A stretch of DNA of 64,000 nt from Herbidospora yilanensis (GTDB lineage Bacteria > Actinomycetota > Actinomycetes > Streptosporangiales > Streptosporangiaceae). How positions within the stretch are numbered: the stretch's first letter is position 1; every line of letters starts with the position of its first letter. The translations under genes and the position numbers were made by a program. Shown in pieces: positions 26,971-37,558 of the stretch. Under the pieces are notes generated by a model. The model searched no databases. It worked only from the letters and a program-made list of their open reading frames with translations, and was not told the origin of the DNA. The stretch spans positions 1 through 64,000 of the forward strand of contig NZ_BBXE01000018.1 of NCBI RefSeq assembly GCF_001570565.1, in the 5' to 3' direction.

Positions 26971-27213
26971 ATGCAGGACAACGAGATTCTCGGCCGCATC
27001 GGCGACCTCATCGACGAAGAACACCAGCTCCGCGCCCGCATCTCCGCCGGGCAGGCCACCACCGACGAACGCGGCCGCATCAAGCACCTAGAAGAGTCCC
27101 TCGACCAGTGCTGGGACCTGCTCCGCCAGCGGCGGGCCCGGCGCGGCGCCGGCGAGAACCCCGACGGCGCGGTGGCCCGCCCCGTCTCCGAGGTCGAGGG
27201 CTACCAGCAGTAA
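26971..27213 (+). CDS. DUF2630 small protein
   Basis: 80-residue acidic/basic helical protein of the DUF2630 type: EILGRIGDLIDEEHQLRARI, RGRIKHLEESLDQCWDLLRQ, then a basic RRARRGAG. Predicted antiparallel helices, function unknown. ATG 26971 gives the family N-terminus; it may share a short divergent promoter with leuA. GNAT genes follow 42 bp later. Confidence 0.85.
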   Translation: MQDNEILGRIGDLIDEEHQLRARISAGQATTDERGRIKHLEESLDQCWDLLRQRRARRGAGENPDGAVARPVSEVEGYQQ

Positions 27214-27255
27214 ATTCGGTCGCTTTCGAGCGCCTCTCGGGGGTGGACTGGCCCG

Positions 27256-28209
27256 ATGGACATCGTCCCCCTCGATTTCGCGGCCGAGCCGGGCAGGCTG
27301 GCCGAATACCACACGCTGATGGCAGACGTCTTCGCGCCCGGGCCGAGGATGCCCGCCCCCCTGTTCCGGCTGGTGGCCGAACGCGGCTGGCGCGCGACGC
27401 CCGCCGAGACCTGGCTGGCCGTCGACGACGGCCGGGTGATCGGCGGCGTGACCCTCCACCTGCCCGACGACGCCAACGCCCACGTGGCGCTCGTCCGGTT
27501 CCTCTCGGTGGACGCCGCGTACCGCCGCCGGGGGGTGGGGAGCGCACTGCTGGCCCACGCCACCGGCCGGGCCCGGTCGGAGGGGCGCGTGATGATCCTG
27601 ATCGAGATCGCCGAGGGCGGCCCAGGCGCGGCCTTCGCGCGGGCCAAGGGGATGCGCGAGGTCGCCTCCCAGGCCCGGCGGGTGCTCGACCTCGCCGCCT
27701 TCGCCGCGCCGGAGCGGGAGGTCCCCGGCTACCGGCTGGAGTTCCTGCGCGGCCGCAGCCCCGAGGCGCTGACCGGAGACATGATCACGCTCATGGAGGT
27801 CATGAACGACGCGCCCCTCGACGACCTGGCGATCAACGACGAGAGCTGGACCCCCGCCTCCGTGCGGCAGATGGAGGAGGCCTGGGACCTGGCCTGCCAG
27901 GACGTCTTCACGGTGGTCGCCCGCGCCGGCGACGGCTCGCCCGCCGCCTTCACCCGCCTGTTCGCCGGCCTCGGGGAAGCCGGCGGCTGGGCCCGGCAGA
28001 CCGACACCGCCGTGCTCCGCGCCCATCGGGGCCGGGGCCTCGGCAGGTGGGTCAAGGAGGCCAACACGGCCTGGCTGAAGCGGACCCGCCCCGACCTCAC
28101 CCGCGTGATCACCTGGAACGCCGTCTCGAACCGCCACATGATCGCCATCAACGAGGCGCTGGGCTACCGGTTGCTCGACGTCTGGCACGTATGGGAGCTC
28201 CGCGTATGA
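27256..28209 (+). CDS. GNAT-family acetyltransferase (copy 1)
   Basis: 317-residue tandem-GNAT protein. The N-terminal half has the acetyl-CoA loop YRRRGVGSALLAHA near residue 94. The C-terminal half has GGWARQTDTAVLRAHRGRGLG (a second CoA-binding loop) and TWNAVSNRHMIAINEALGYR. The two-domain layout is like mycothiol-synthase-type GNATs, but the substrate is unknown. It overlaps the next GNAT gene by ATGA and is similar to it along its length, indicating duplication. Confidence 0.85.
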   Translation: MDIVPLDFAAEPGRLAEYHTLMADVFAPGPRMPAPLFRLVAERGWRATPAETWLAVDDGRVIGGVTLHLPDDANAHVALVRFLSVDAAYRRRGVGSALLAHATGRARSEGRVMILIEIAEGGPGAAFARAKGMREVASQARRVLDLAAFAAPEREVPGYRLEFLRGRSPEALTGDMITLMEVMNDAPLDDLAINDESWTPASVRQMEEAWDLACQDVFTVVARAGDGSPAAFTRLFAGLGEAGGWARQTDTAVLRAHRGRGLGRWVKEANTAWLKRTRPDLTRVITWNAVSNRHMIAINEALGYRLLDVWHVWELRV

Positions 28210-29153
28210 CGCCCGACATCGTCCCCCTCGATTTCGGCGCCTCCCCCGAGCTGGCGGCCGGCTACCACCGGGTGGCCGGCCACCTGCACGCGCCCGGACC
28301 GCCCATGTCACCCCACCTGTTCCGGTTGTGGGTGGAGCGCGGCTGGCGATCGGTCCCCTCGGAGACCTTCCTCGCCCTCGACGACGGCCGGGTGATCGGC
28401 GGCGTGACCCTGCACCTGTTCGACCGCGACCGCCTCGGCGACGTGCTGATCCGCGTCCTCGAAGTGGCCCCCGGGTGGCGGGGCCGGGGTGTGGGCTCGG
28501 CGCTGCTCGGCGTCGCCCGCGAGCGCGCCCGCGCCCTCGGCCGCTCGAAGCTGGTCGTCGAGGCGAAGGACGACGGGTTCCTGGCCCGCCACGGCTTCCG
28601 CGCCGTCTACACCGAGGCCAGGCGGGTGCTGCACCGGTCGCGCCACGCGGGGCCGCTGCCCGGCCCGCCCGGCTACACCTTCGAGACGACCGTCGGCCCC
28701 ACCCCGCCCGGCCGCCTGGCCGAGATGGTGCCCCTGCTGGACGCGATGAACGACGCCCCGACCGACGACCACGAGGTCGACGCCGAGCGGTGGACCACCG
28801 GCCTGATCCGCGGCTACGAGGACACCTGGGAACCGGCCCGGCAGACCGTCTACACCACGGTCGCCCGCGCCGCCGACGGCGAGGCCGCGGCGTTCACCCG
28901 GATCTTCGTCGACGCCGACGAGCCTGGAGGCTGGGCCCGGCAGACCGACACGGCCGTGCTCAAGGGGCACCGCGGCCAGAACCTGGGATACCACGTCAAG
29001 CTGTGCAACACCGCCCGGATGTTCGCGGCCGAACCCGCCGTCGAACGCGTGATCACCTGGAACGCGGTCTCGAACCGCCACATGATCGCCATCAACGAGC
29101 GCCTGGGCTACGAGCTCCTGGACGTGTGGCACGTCTGGGAACTGCGCACCTGA
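28206..29153 (+). CDS. GNAT-family acetyltransferase (copy 2)
   Basis: 315-residue paralogue of the preceding protein. The start block DIVPLDFGASPELAAGYH, the GVTLHLF strand, WRGRGVGSALLGVA, GGWARQTDTAVLKGHRG and TWNAVSNRHMIAINERLGYE all line up with copy 1. The second CoA loop is altered (GHRGQNLGYHVK against AHRGRGLGRWVK). Translationally coupled to copy 1. A large terminator-like nested hairpin follows. Confidence 0.85.
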   Translation: MTPDIVPLDFGASPELAAGYHRVAGHLHAPGPPMSPHLFRLWVERGWRSVPSETFLALDDGRVIGGVTLHLFDRDRLGDVLIRVLEVAPGWRGRGVGSALLGVARERARALGRSKLVVEAKDDGFLARHGFRAVYTEARRVLHRSRHAGPLPGPPGYTFETTVGPTPPGRLAEMVPLLDAMNDAPTDDHEVDAERWTTGLIRGYEDTWEPARQTVYTTVARAADGEAAAFTRIFVDADEPGGWARQTDTAVLKGHRGQNLGYHVKLCNTARMFAAEPAVERVITWNAVSNRHMIAINERLGYELLDVWHVWELRT

Positions 29154-29167
29154 CGGAGAAAAAAGGG

Positions 29168-29225
29168 GGACCCGCCGGGCCGGCCCGGACTGTGCCACCA
29201 AGTCCGGGAGAGGCCCGACGGGTCC
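29168..29225. terminator. Nested hairpin between the GNAT and urt operons
   Basis: Outer arms GACCCGCCGGGCC (29169-29181) and GGCCCGACGGGTC (29212-29224) pair with one mismatch. Inside them CCCGGACT (29184-29191) and AGTCCGGG (29201-29208) pair perfectly. Preceded by AAAAAAGGGGG. A bidirectional terminator between converging operons is the simplest reading. Confidence 0.7.
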
Positions 29226-29290
29226 TGACTTAGACGCTACCCTTCTTCTGGCCGTTGAGCTGCGCCGTTACTGAGAACTGTCAAGAACGG

Positions 29291-29980
29291 TCAGACGGCC
29301 AGCAGTTTACGGGCCTCCTCTCCCTGGAGGTCGGCGGCCGTCCCGGCGTGGACGACATGGCCTCCGTCGAGGATCAGGTAGCGATCGGCCAGCCTCATGG
29401 CGAGGTCGAGATACTGCTCCACGAGGAGGACGGCGATTCCCGAGGCGTGCAGCGTCTCGATCGCCTCCTCGATCTCGATGATGATCGACGGCTGGATGCC
29501 CTCGGTCGGCTCGTCGAGGATCAGGAGCTTGGGCTTGGTCACCAGGGCCCGCGCGATGGCGAGCTGCTGCTGCTGACCGCCGGACAGGAAGCCGGCCCGG
29601 CGCTTCAGCAGCGGTTTGAGGCGGGGGAACACGTCGAGCGCCTCGTCGAGCGCCGACTGGGGGTTCCCCGACGCCTCCAGCGTCACCAGCAGGTTGCCGA
29701 GGACGCTGAGCTGGGGGAAGGTCTCGTGGCCCTGGGGGACGTACCCCATGCCGAGCTTGACCCTCTCGTGGGGCTTCATCTTGGTGACGTCGTGGCCCTC
29801 GAAGGTCACCGTCCCGCCGGTCGCCGGGATGACGCCCATGATCGTGTTGAGCAGGGTCGTCTTGCCGACGCCGTTGCGCCCCATGACGCAGACGAGCTGC
29901 CCCGGTTCGACGGCCAGCCCGACGCCGAAGAGCACCCGGGCGCGGCCGTATCCGGCCTCCAAACTGTCAACTGACAACAT
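29291..29980 (-). CDS. urtE: Urea ABC transporter ATP-binding protein UrtE
   Basis: 229-residue ABC ATPase of the LivF/UrtE type: Walker A GRNGVGKTTLL, signature FLSGGQQQQLAIARAL, Walker B LLILDEPTEGIQPSI. The GRNGVGKTT and TEGIQPS variants are typical of UrtE. It overlaps urtD by 14 bp and is the last gene of urtABCDE. The urease operon diverges from the other end of this cluster, supporting urea as substrate. Confidence 0.93.
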   Translation of the reverse strand: MLSVDSLEAGYGRARVLFGVGLAVEPGQLVCVMGRNGVGKTTLLNTIMGVIPATGGTVTFEGHDVTKMKPHERVKLGMGYVPQGHETFPQLSVLGNLLVTLEASGNPQSALDEALDVFPRLKPLLKRRAGFLSGGQQQQLAIARALVTKPKLLILDEPTEGIQPSIIIEIEEAIETLHASGIAVLLVEQYLDLAMRLADRYLILDGGHVVHAGTAADLQGEEARKLLAV

Positions 29981-30728
29981 CGTGTGCGGCCTCCTCGCGC
30001 GCGCGACCCAGATAGACCTCTTGTACCCGCGGATCGGCCCGCACTTCGTCGACAGATCCCTCGATCAGGAGTTTTCCCTCGTGGAGGACGGTGACGGTGG
30101 ACGCGTACCGCCGGAGGAAGTCCATGTCGTGCTCGATCACGATGACCGTGTGGTCCTTGGCGATCTCGGTCAGCAGCTCGCCCGTGCGGGCCCGCTCGTC
30201 GGCCGACATGCCCGCCACCGGCTCGTCGAGCAGCAGCAGGCGGGGGCCCTGGGCGATCAGCATGCCGATCTCCAGCCACTGCCGCTGCCCGTGGGAGAGC
30301 ACGCCCGCCTTCTTCTGCGCGAGTTCCCCGAGCCCGGTCGTCTCCAGCGCCTCGGCGACCTTCTCGGTCACCCCCTTGCGCCGGGCCAGCAGCGAGACCA
30401 GCGGCCGGCGGAACGAGGCCGCCAGGTCGAGGTTCTCCAGGACGGTCAGCTCCTCGAAGACCACCGAGGTCTGGAAGGTGCGCCCGATGCCGAGCCGTAC
30501 CCGCTGGTGCTCCCGCTTGCCGTTGATGACCGACCCGTCGAAGCCGACCGTGCCGGTCGTCGGCTTGGTCAGGCCCGTGATGATGTCGATCAGGGTGGTC
30601 TTCCCGGCGCCGTTGGGGCCGATCAGGAAACGCAGTTCCCCGTGGTCGACGGTGAAGTTCACCCCGTCGAGCGCCCGGAACCCGTCGAAGACGACCGAGA
30701 CGTCGCGGACCTCCAGCAGGGCCGTCAT
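29967..30728 (-). CDS. urtD: Urea ABC transporter ATP-binding protein UrtD
   Basis: 253-residue LivG/UrtD-type ATPase: ELRFLIGPNGAGKTTLIDII Walker A, VLSHGQRQWLEIGMLIAQ signature (the SHGQ variant typical of UrtD), LLLLDEPVAGMS Walker B, VIEHDMDFLRR switch His. The ATG at 30728 overlaps the urtC stop by ATGA. Works with UrtE as the heteromeric ATPase pair. Confidence 0.93.
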   Translation of the reverse strand: MTALLEVRDVSVVFDGFRALDGVNFTVDHGELRFLIGPNGAGKTTLIDIITGLTKPTTGTVGFDGSVINGKREHQRVRLGIGRTFQTSVVFEELTVLENLDLAASFRRPLVSLLARRKGVTEKVAEALETTGLGELAQKKAGVLSHGQRQWLEIGMLIAQGPRLLLLDEPVAGMSADERARTGELLTEIAKDHTVIVIEHDMDFLRRYASTVTVLHEGKLLIEGSVDEVRADPRVQEVYLGRAREEAAHDVVS

Positions 30729-31795
30729 GCCGCCACGTCCTTCCTGCGGAAGAATCCGATGATCCCCTTCGGCGCCAGGCCGATGACCAGGATGAACAGC
30801 GCCCCCTGGAGGTAGAGCCACGCGTCGGGCAACTCCTCGCTGAAGTAGGTCTTGGCGTAGCCCATCAGGACCGCGCCGAGCACGGCCCCGGCGAGCGCGA
30901 ACCGCCCGCCGACGGCCACCGCGACGACGAGTTCCAGTGACGGCACGACGCCCAGCAGCGCCGGCGAGATGATCCCGACGACCGGCACGAACAACGCGCC
31001 CGCGATGCCGGCCATGACCGCCGAGATCGTGAACGTGATCGTCTTCACGGTGGCCGGGTTGTAGCCGAGGAACCGCACCCGGTCCTCGCCGTCGCGCACC
31101 GCGAGCAGCAGCCGCCCGAACCGGGACCGCTGGAGTTGCCAGGCCCCGACGAACAGGACGCCGAGCACGATCGCGACGGTGAAGTAGAGCCCGCGCTGGG
31201 TCGAGTCGGCGGCGACGTCCCGGCCGAAGAACTCGAAGAAGTTGGTCAGGCCGTTGGTGCCGCCGGTCAGCCCCTGCTGGCCGACGAGGAGGATGACCAT
31301 CGCCGCCGCGAGGGCCTGGGTGAGGATCGCGAAGTAGGCGCCCCGCACCCGTTGCCGGAACACGAGCGTGCCGAGCAGCCAGGCGACCGCCCCGGGCACG
31401 ACCACCACCATGGCGATGGCGAAGACCGGGTTGCGGAACGGCTCCCACAGGGCCGGCAGCGTCTCGACGCCGCTCCAGACCATGAAGTCGGGCAGGCCGT
31501 CGCCGGCGTCGTTGAGCTTGAGGTGCATGCCCATGGCGTAGCCGCCGAGGCCGAAGAACACCCCCTGCCCGAGGGTCAGCATGCCGCCCTGGCCCCAGGC
31601 CAGGCCGATGCCGAGGGCGACGATCGCGTAGGTGAGGTACTTGGCCAGCAGCCCCAGCCGGAACGGCTCCAGCACCAGCGGCATGACCACGAGCCCGATG
31701 ACCGCGACGAGCGCGAAGAGGGCGGGCCCGCGCCAGTCGCGCGGCTCCTTGACGGGGGCCTCGGCGACGGGGGGCTTCTCGAGTGTGGCTGTCAT
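30725..31795 (-). CDS. urtC: Urea ABC transporter permease UrtC
   Basis: 356-residue LivM-type permease. About ten hydrophobic helices; GIGLAWGQGGMLTLGQGVFFG near residue 70 and the LGYNPATVKTITFTISAVMA coupling region near 250, both typical of UrtC. Soluble N-terminal 25 residues. ATGA overlaps with urtB upstream and urtD downstream imply strict co-translation. Confidence 0.93.
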   Translation of the reverse strand: MTATLEKPPVAEAPVKEPRDWRGPALFALVAVIGLVVMPLVLEPFRLGLLAKYLTYAIVALGIGLAWGQGGMLTLGQGVFFGLGGYAMGMHLKLNDAGDGLPDFMVWSGVETLPALWEPFRNPVFAIAMVVVVPGAVAWLLGTLVFRQRVRGAYFAILTQALAAAMVILLVGQQGLTGGTNGLTNFFEFFGRDVAADSTQRGLYFTVAIVLGVLFVGAWQLQRSRFGRLLLAVRDGEDRVRFLGYNPATVKTITFTISAVMAGIAGALFVPVVGIISPALLGVVPSLELVVAVAVGGRFALAGAVLGAVLMGYAKTYFSEELPDAWLYLQGALFILVIGLAPKGIIGFFRRKDVAA

Positions 31796-32658
31796 GTCAG
31801 CGCCCTTGAACGGAGGACGAACAGGCCCTGCGGCCGGAACTGGAGGAAGGCGATGATCACCGCGAACACGATCACCTTGGCCAGGCTGGCGTTGGTCCAG
31901 AACTCCGCGTACGAGTTCAGCAGCCCCAGCGCGAGCGCCGCGATGACCGCGCCCCGGAGCTGACCGAGGCCGCCCGCGACGACCACGAGGAACGCGTCGA
32001 CGATGTAGTAGGTGCCGAGCGTCGGCCCCACCGGGCCGATCAGGGTCAGCGCCACCCCGGCGATCCCGGCCAGCCCCGACCCGATGAAGAAGGTCCGCTG
32101 GTCGACCCGGCCGGTGTTGATGCCGCTGGTCGCGGCGAGCTGCCGGTTCTGCATCACGGCCTGCATCCGGCGTCCCTGCGCGCTGCGGTTCATGTAGACC
32201 CAGATCGCCACGACCGAGCCCACGGCCAGCAACAGGATGAACAGCCGGTTGTAGGGCATCGGCCCGAGCGCACCCTGCAACCACGTGGGCGACAGCACCT
32301 GCACGTTCGGCGCCCCGAACAGGTCCCGCGCCACCTGCTGGAGGACGAGCGAGACGCCCCAGGTCAGCAGCAGCGTGTCGAGCGGGCGCCCGTAGAAGTG
32401 CCGGATCGCCGTCCGTTCGAGGATCAGCCCCATCAGCCCCGCCACCAGGAACGCCACCGGCAGCGCCACCAGCACCGCGTTCCGGCCGGCGAAGTCCTGC
32501 AGCAGGTAGGCCGTGTACGCCCCGGCCATGATGAACTCGCCGTGGGCCATGTTGATCACGCCCATCTGCCCGAACGTGAACGTCAGGCCGAGCGCGATGA
32601 GCAGCAGGACCGCCCCGATCGACAGTCCGATCGGCAACTGGTTGAGGATTCCCTCCAC
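31792..32658 (-). CDS. urtB: Urea ABC transporter permease UrtB
   Basis: 288-residue LivH-type permease: IALGLTFTFGQMGVINMAHG near residue 22, MQNRQLAATSGINTGRVDQ cytoplasmic coupling loop near 168, VVVAGGLGQLRGAVIAALAL near 225. The ASGINTGRVDQ-type loop is typical of UrtB over generic LivH. ATG at 32658 follows AGAAAGGGGG. Partner of UrtC. Confidence 0.93.
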   Translation of the reverse strand: MEGILNQLPIGLSIGAVLLLIALGLTFTFGQMGVINMAHGEFIMAGAYTAYLLQDFAGRNAVLVALPVAFLVAGLMGLILERTAIRHFYGRPLDTLLLTWGVSLVLQQVARDLFGAPNVQVLSPTWLQGALGPMPYNRLFILLLAVGSVVAIWVYMNRSAQGRRMQAVMQNRQLAATSGINTGRVDQRTFFIGSGLAGIAGVALTLIGPVGPTLGTYYIVDAFLVVVAGGLGQLRGAVIAALALGLLNSYAEFWTNASLAKVIVFAVIIAFLQFRPQGLFVLRSRALT

Positions 32659-32719
32659 CCTGCCCCCTTTCTGGAAGTACGGTCCCGGGGCGCCCGCGCG
32701 ACGCCCCGGGAAGTCGGCG

Positions 32720-33949
32720 TCAGGAGGCGAGGCTCCCGGCCCACGGATACGACTTCAGGTAGGGGTCGGGCTTGATCGGCTCACCCGAGTTCCAGACCTC
32801 CTTGATCAGCCCGTCGGGCTGGATGATGCCGATGCGGGCCGTCTTGTACATGTGCTGCGTCTCGCCGTCGATGGTGACCAGGCCCTCGGGACGCTCCAGC
32901 GCGATCCCGCCGGAGGCCTTCTTCACCGCCTCGACCTCGGTGGTGCCGGCCTTCTTGACCGCCTCGGCCCAGAGGTAGACCGCGTTGTAGCCGGCCTCCA
33001 TCGGGTCGGAGGTGACCTTCGCGTCGCCGTATTTCGCCTTGAACGCGGCGACGAACTTCGTGTTCGCCGCGTTCTCGGTGGTCTGGTAGTAGTTCCACGC
33101 CACCGGGTGGCCGACGATGTTGTCGACGCCGATTCCGGTGACCTCCTCCTCGGCCACGGAAACCGAAAGCACCGGCATCGACTCGGCCGTCACACCGGCG
33201 CTCTTCAACTGCTTGAAGAAGGCCACGTTGCTGTCGCCGTTCAACGTGTTGAAAACGGCGTCGGGCTTGGCCTGAACGACCTTGTTGGTCAATGTGGAGT
33301 ATTCGGTGTGGCCGAGCGGGGTGTATTCCTCGCCCAGGATCGTCATTCCGTTCGCGGCGGCGTAGGCCTTGATGATTTTGTTGGCCGTACGCGGGAAGAC
33401 GTAGTCGCTGCCGACCAGGAAGATCTTGGTCTTGCCCTGTTCCTTCAGGTAGTCGAGACCCGGGATGATCTGCTGGTTGGTCGTCGCGCCGGTGTAGAAG
33501 ATGTACGGGGACGACTCAAGGCCCTCGTACTGGACCGGATACCAGAGCAGCGCCTTGTGGCGCTCGAAGACCGGGAGCATCGCCTTGCGCGAGGCCGACG
33601 TCCAGCCGCCGAAGACGGTGGCGACCTTGTCCTGGCTGATCAGCTTGTTGGCCTTCTCGGCGAAGGTCGGCCAGTCGGAGGCGCCGTCCTCGACCACCGG
33701 TTCGAGCTTCTTGCCGAGCACGCCGCCCGCGGCGTTGATCTCCTCGATCGCGAGCAGCTCGGCGTCGCGGACCGTGACCTCGCTGATGGCCATCGTGCCG
33801 CTCAGCGAGTGCAGCAGGCCGACCTTGATGGTGTCGCCGCCCGCCGCGGCCCCGCCACCGGTCGTGCTCTCGGTCGGGTCACCGCCGCACGCGGCCAGAA
33901 CCAGCACCAGACCCGCGCCCACCGCGGTCCGTAAGAATGCGTTGCGCAA
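32720..33949 (-). CDS. urtA: Urea ABC transporter substrate-binding lipoprotein UrtA
   Basis: 409-residue periplasmic-type binding protein with a lipoprotein signal ([10 protein letters not shown] lipobox). Mature blocks: [66 protein letters not shown], as in UrtA/FmdD proteins. The TTG at 33949 is chosen because AGGAGG lies 7 nt upstream and the signal peptide then begins MRNAFLRT; an upstream in-frame start would precede the SD. First gene of the operon. Confidence 0.94.
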   Translation of the reverse strand: MRNAFLRTAVGAGLVLVLAACGGDPTESTTGGGAAAGGDTIKVGLLHSLSGTMAISEVTVRDAELLAIEEINAAGGVLGKKLEPVVEDGASDWPTFAEKANKLISQDKVATVFGGWTSASRKAMLPVFERHKALLWYPVQYEGLESSPYIFYTGATTNQQIIPGLDYLKEQGKTKIFLVGSDYVFPRTANKIIKAYAAANGMTILGEEYTPLGHTEYSTLTNKVVQAKPDAVFNTLNGDSNVAFFKQLKSAGVTAESMPVLSVSVAEEEVTGIGVDNIVGHPVAWNYYQTTENAANTKFVAAFKAKYGDAKVTSDPMEAGYNAVYLWAEAVKKAGTTEVEAVKKASGGIALERPEGLVTIDGETQHMYKTARIGIIQPDGLIKEVWNSGEPIKPDPYLKSYPWAGSLAS

Positions 33950-34180
33950 TGAATTTCCTCCTTGCCGATACGGCCCCCGCACCGACCCATCTGCCGCAAA
34001 GGTGATCGAGCGCGATTTCCCGGGAAAATCGGTGAGGTTAATAGCCGATTACCGAAACTTCACTCAATCAATGAACGCGGCGGACGGCGCTATCATTGAC
34101 CGGGAGCGCCGGAAAACTCGGAAACGCGTCCGTCATCGCGCGGAAACGCCATTGAAACCGATCTTTCTTAGGGTCCGGCC
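33950..34180. promoter_or_regulatory. Divergent urt / ure promoter region
   Basis: 231-bp AT-richer gap between urtA (minus) and ureA (plus). It contains the near-palindrome CGATTTCCCGGGAAAATCG (34012-34030) and an AT-rich stretch GTTAATAGCCGATTACCGAAAC (34037-34058). ACTAAGAAAGATC-type AT content precedes ureA. Nitrogen control (GlnR) is expected for such loci, but no clean GlnR repeat spacing was seen. No ORF. Confidence 0.5.
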
Positions 34181-34483
34181 ATGCGGCTCACCCCACACGA
34201 GCAGGAACGCCTGCTCATTCACGTAGCGGCCGGCGTCGCGCGCGACCGGATGGACCGGGGCCTGCGCCTGAACCATCCGGAGGCCACCGCGATCATCGCC
34301 TCGTTCCTGCTCGAAGGGGCCCGCGACGGCCAGTCGGTCGCCGAACTCATGGACGCGGGCCGCAAGGTCCTGCGCCGTCAGGACGTCATGGAGGGCGTGC
34401 CGGAAATGCTGGACTCCGTGCAGATCGAGGCGACCTTCCCCGACGGCACCAAGCTCGTCACCGTCCACCACCCCATCTCTTGA
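34181..34483 (+). CDS. ureA: Urease gamma subunit
   Basis: 100-residue UreA of exact family length: [60 protein letters not shown], and the C-terminal [10 protein letters not shown]. The terminal TGA lies inside TTGACC, the end of the downstream IS200/IS605-type element, so the element appears to supply or coincide with the stop. The normal ureA-ureB adjacency is broken by about 1 kb. Confidence 0.95.
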   Translation: MRLTPHEQERLLIHVAAGVARDRMDRGLRLNHPEATAIIASFLLEGARDGQSVAELMDAGRKVLRRQDVMEGVPEMLDSVQIEATFPDGTKLVTVHHPIS

Positions 34484-34600
34484 CCTCTCCCCATCGCAGG
34501 GGTTCTCACGGTCACCCGCGAGAATTCCCGTTTCACCGCCGGCCGCCCGCCAGAGAGGAGTCTCCCTTGGGGTCTTACACCAGCTCCGCAGGCGTTTCAC
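34480..34600 (-). ncRNA. Putative omega-RNA (reRNA) at the element right end
   Basis: Immediately after the tnpB stop, the minus strand carries two hairpins typical of TnpB guide RNAs: TTCTCGCGG...CCGTGAGAA (one mismatch) and CCCC-TGCGAT-GGGG, then AGAGGTCAA at the element border. In active systems the guide is the flanking sequence past this border; here that would be GAGATGGGGTGGTGGACGG, antisense to the end of ureA. The RNA probably also overlaps the 3' end of tnpB. Expression not shown. Confidence 0.45.
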
Positions 34601-35376
34601 CTCTCGGCCAGCCCGGCCGCGAGGATGTTCTCGGCCGCGTTCACGTCTCGGTCGTGAGAGGCGCCGCAGGCCGAGCACCGTTTGCTGGAGGGAAACCAGC
34701 GGTCGACGACGATCAGCTCCCGCCCATACCAGGCGGCTTTGTCAGCCAGCGTCGAGCGCAGTTCCCGCCATCCCGCATCGCTGATCGTGCGTGCGAGCGA
34801 TCGGTTCTTGACCATGCTGGCGACGTTCAGATCTTCCACGGCGATCACTTGGTTCTCGCGAACCAGCCGTGTGGTGACCTTGTGCGAATGATCTCGCCTG
34901 CGATCGGCGGTTCTGGCCTGGATCCGGGCGACGACCTGTTTGGCTCTGGCCCGGTTGCCGCTGCCTTTGGGCAGCGGTCGCGACCACACGATGTCCAGCG
35001 GAGCGTCCATCTTGGCCCGGGTCAGCCTGCCTCCACGCCAACGGAACGCCGAACGGGTGTACTCGGCGGAAGCCCGCGACCGCTTCCGAGACTTGAACGC
35101 CGGGTTCCCGAACGCCACGTGAAGATGTCGCAGGGCCTGCCGCAGCGGAACACACGACACCTCACTGAGAAAACTCAGCTCCTTCGTGCGTTTCCATGCC
35201 GTCAACCTGGCCGGGGACTGCATGTAGGAGGTCCTTTCGCCCTCCACCCGATAAGCATGGATCCGTTCCTCCAAGGCCTTGTTGTAGACCAGACGTACAC
35301 AACCGAACGTCCGGGACAACTCCTCTGCCTGCTCGGAGGCCGGATGGAAGCGGTACCTGTAAGCCCGCTTCACCAT
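34597..35376 (-). pseudogene. tnpB: Internally deleted TnpB (IS605 OrfB family)
   Basis: 259-residue open frame from ATG 35376; intact TnpB is about 380-420. Kept: N-terminal MVKRAYRYRFHPASEQAEEL, SAEYTRSAFRWRGGRL, RuvC-II VIAVEDLNVASMV, DRWFPSSKRCSACG, and RuvC-III HDRDVNAAENILAAGL. Missing: a stretch after AFG (normally FFAGRxxYP), about 85-90 residues between WSRPLPKG and GNRARAKQ including the RuvC-I GxDxG Asp, and the second CxxCG half of the zinc ribbon. All three losses keep the frame. Cleavage activity should be lost; RNA or DNA binding might remain. In-frame codons extend upstream to 35427 but lack family similarity. Confidence 0.7.
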
Positions 35377-35459
35377 CTTCGCCACGATCGGCAATCCAGC
35401 CCGGATCGAGCGGAAAATAGAACACATGTTCGATCTTGTGATGCCAGCCTGTATCTCCT

Positions 35460-35479
35460 CTCCCGCCCGCAGGCGGGAG
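35460..35479. repeat. Left-end subterminal hairpin of the IS element
   Basis: CTCCCGCC - CGCA - GGCGGGAG, a perfect 8-bp stem with 4-nt loop upstream of tnpB. IS200/IS605 transposases recognise such subterminal hairpins. It also lies 23 bp before the ureB start, so it forms part of the ureB leader. Confidence 0.7.
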
Positions 35480-35501
35480 TATCCACCCTTTGGGAGCGTT
35501 G

Positions 35502-35820
35502 ATGACCGTCCCCGGAGAGATCATCCCGGGCGAGACGCCCGTCCCGCTGAACCCGGGGCGTGAGCGGGTGACCGTGCGTGTGGTGAACACCGCCGACCGG
35601 CCCGTCCAGGTGGGCTCCCACTACCATTTCGCCGCCGCCAACCCGGGGCTCGACTTCGACCGCGAGGCCGCCTGGGGCCACCGGCTCGACGTGCCGGCGG
35701 GCACCGCCGTCCGGTTCGAGCCGGGCGTCGAGCGTGACGTCACCCTGGTGCCCATCACCGGGAAGCGGGTCGTGCCCGGCCTGCGCTCCGAATGGGCCGG
35801 CCCTCTCGACGGGAGCCCCC

Positions 35821-35828
<8 letters not shown>
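35502..35828 (+). CDS. ureB: Urease beta subunit
   Basis: 108-residue Ure[77 protein letters not shown] 35502 has GGGAG 7 nt upstream, so it keeps its own ribosome site despite the insertion between it and ureA. The stop overlaps ureC by 8 bp. Part of the UreABC trimer-of-trimers. Confidence 0.96.
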
Positions 35829-37548
<1,720 letters not shown>

Positions 37549-37558
37549 GAAAACGACC

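Larger units (their letters stand above)
34480..35495 (-). mobile_element. IS200/IS605-type element between ureA and ureB
   Basis: About 1 kb insertion, tnpB in antisense to the urease operon. The right end (tnpB-downstream) is at 34480, where the minus strand ends in GGTCAA, the usual TCAA right-cleavage sequence of the family. The left end lies between about 35480 and 35500, just outside the subterminal hairpin 35460-35479; its exact base is uncertain. No tnpA (Y1 transposase) gene, so it is non-autonomous. No target duplication is expected for this family. GC is lower than in the urease genes. Confidence 0.75.

Noticed and set aside
34037-34058. Possible GlnR boxes (GTTAA...ATTACCGAAAC) before ureA
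   Set aside because: Half-sites are present but the spacing does not match the usual GTnAC-n6-GAAAC pattern, so no site is called.
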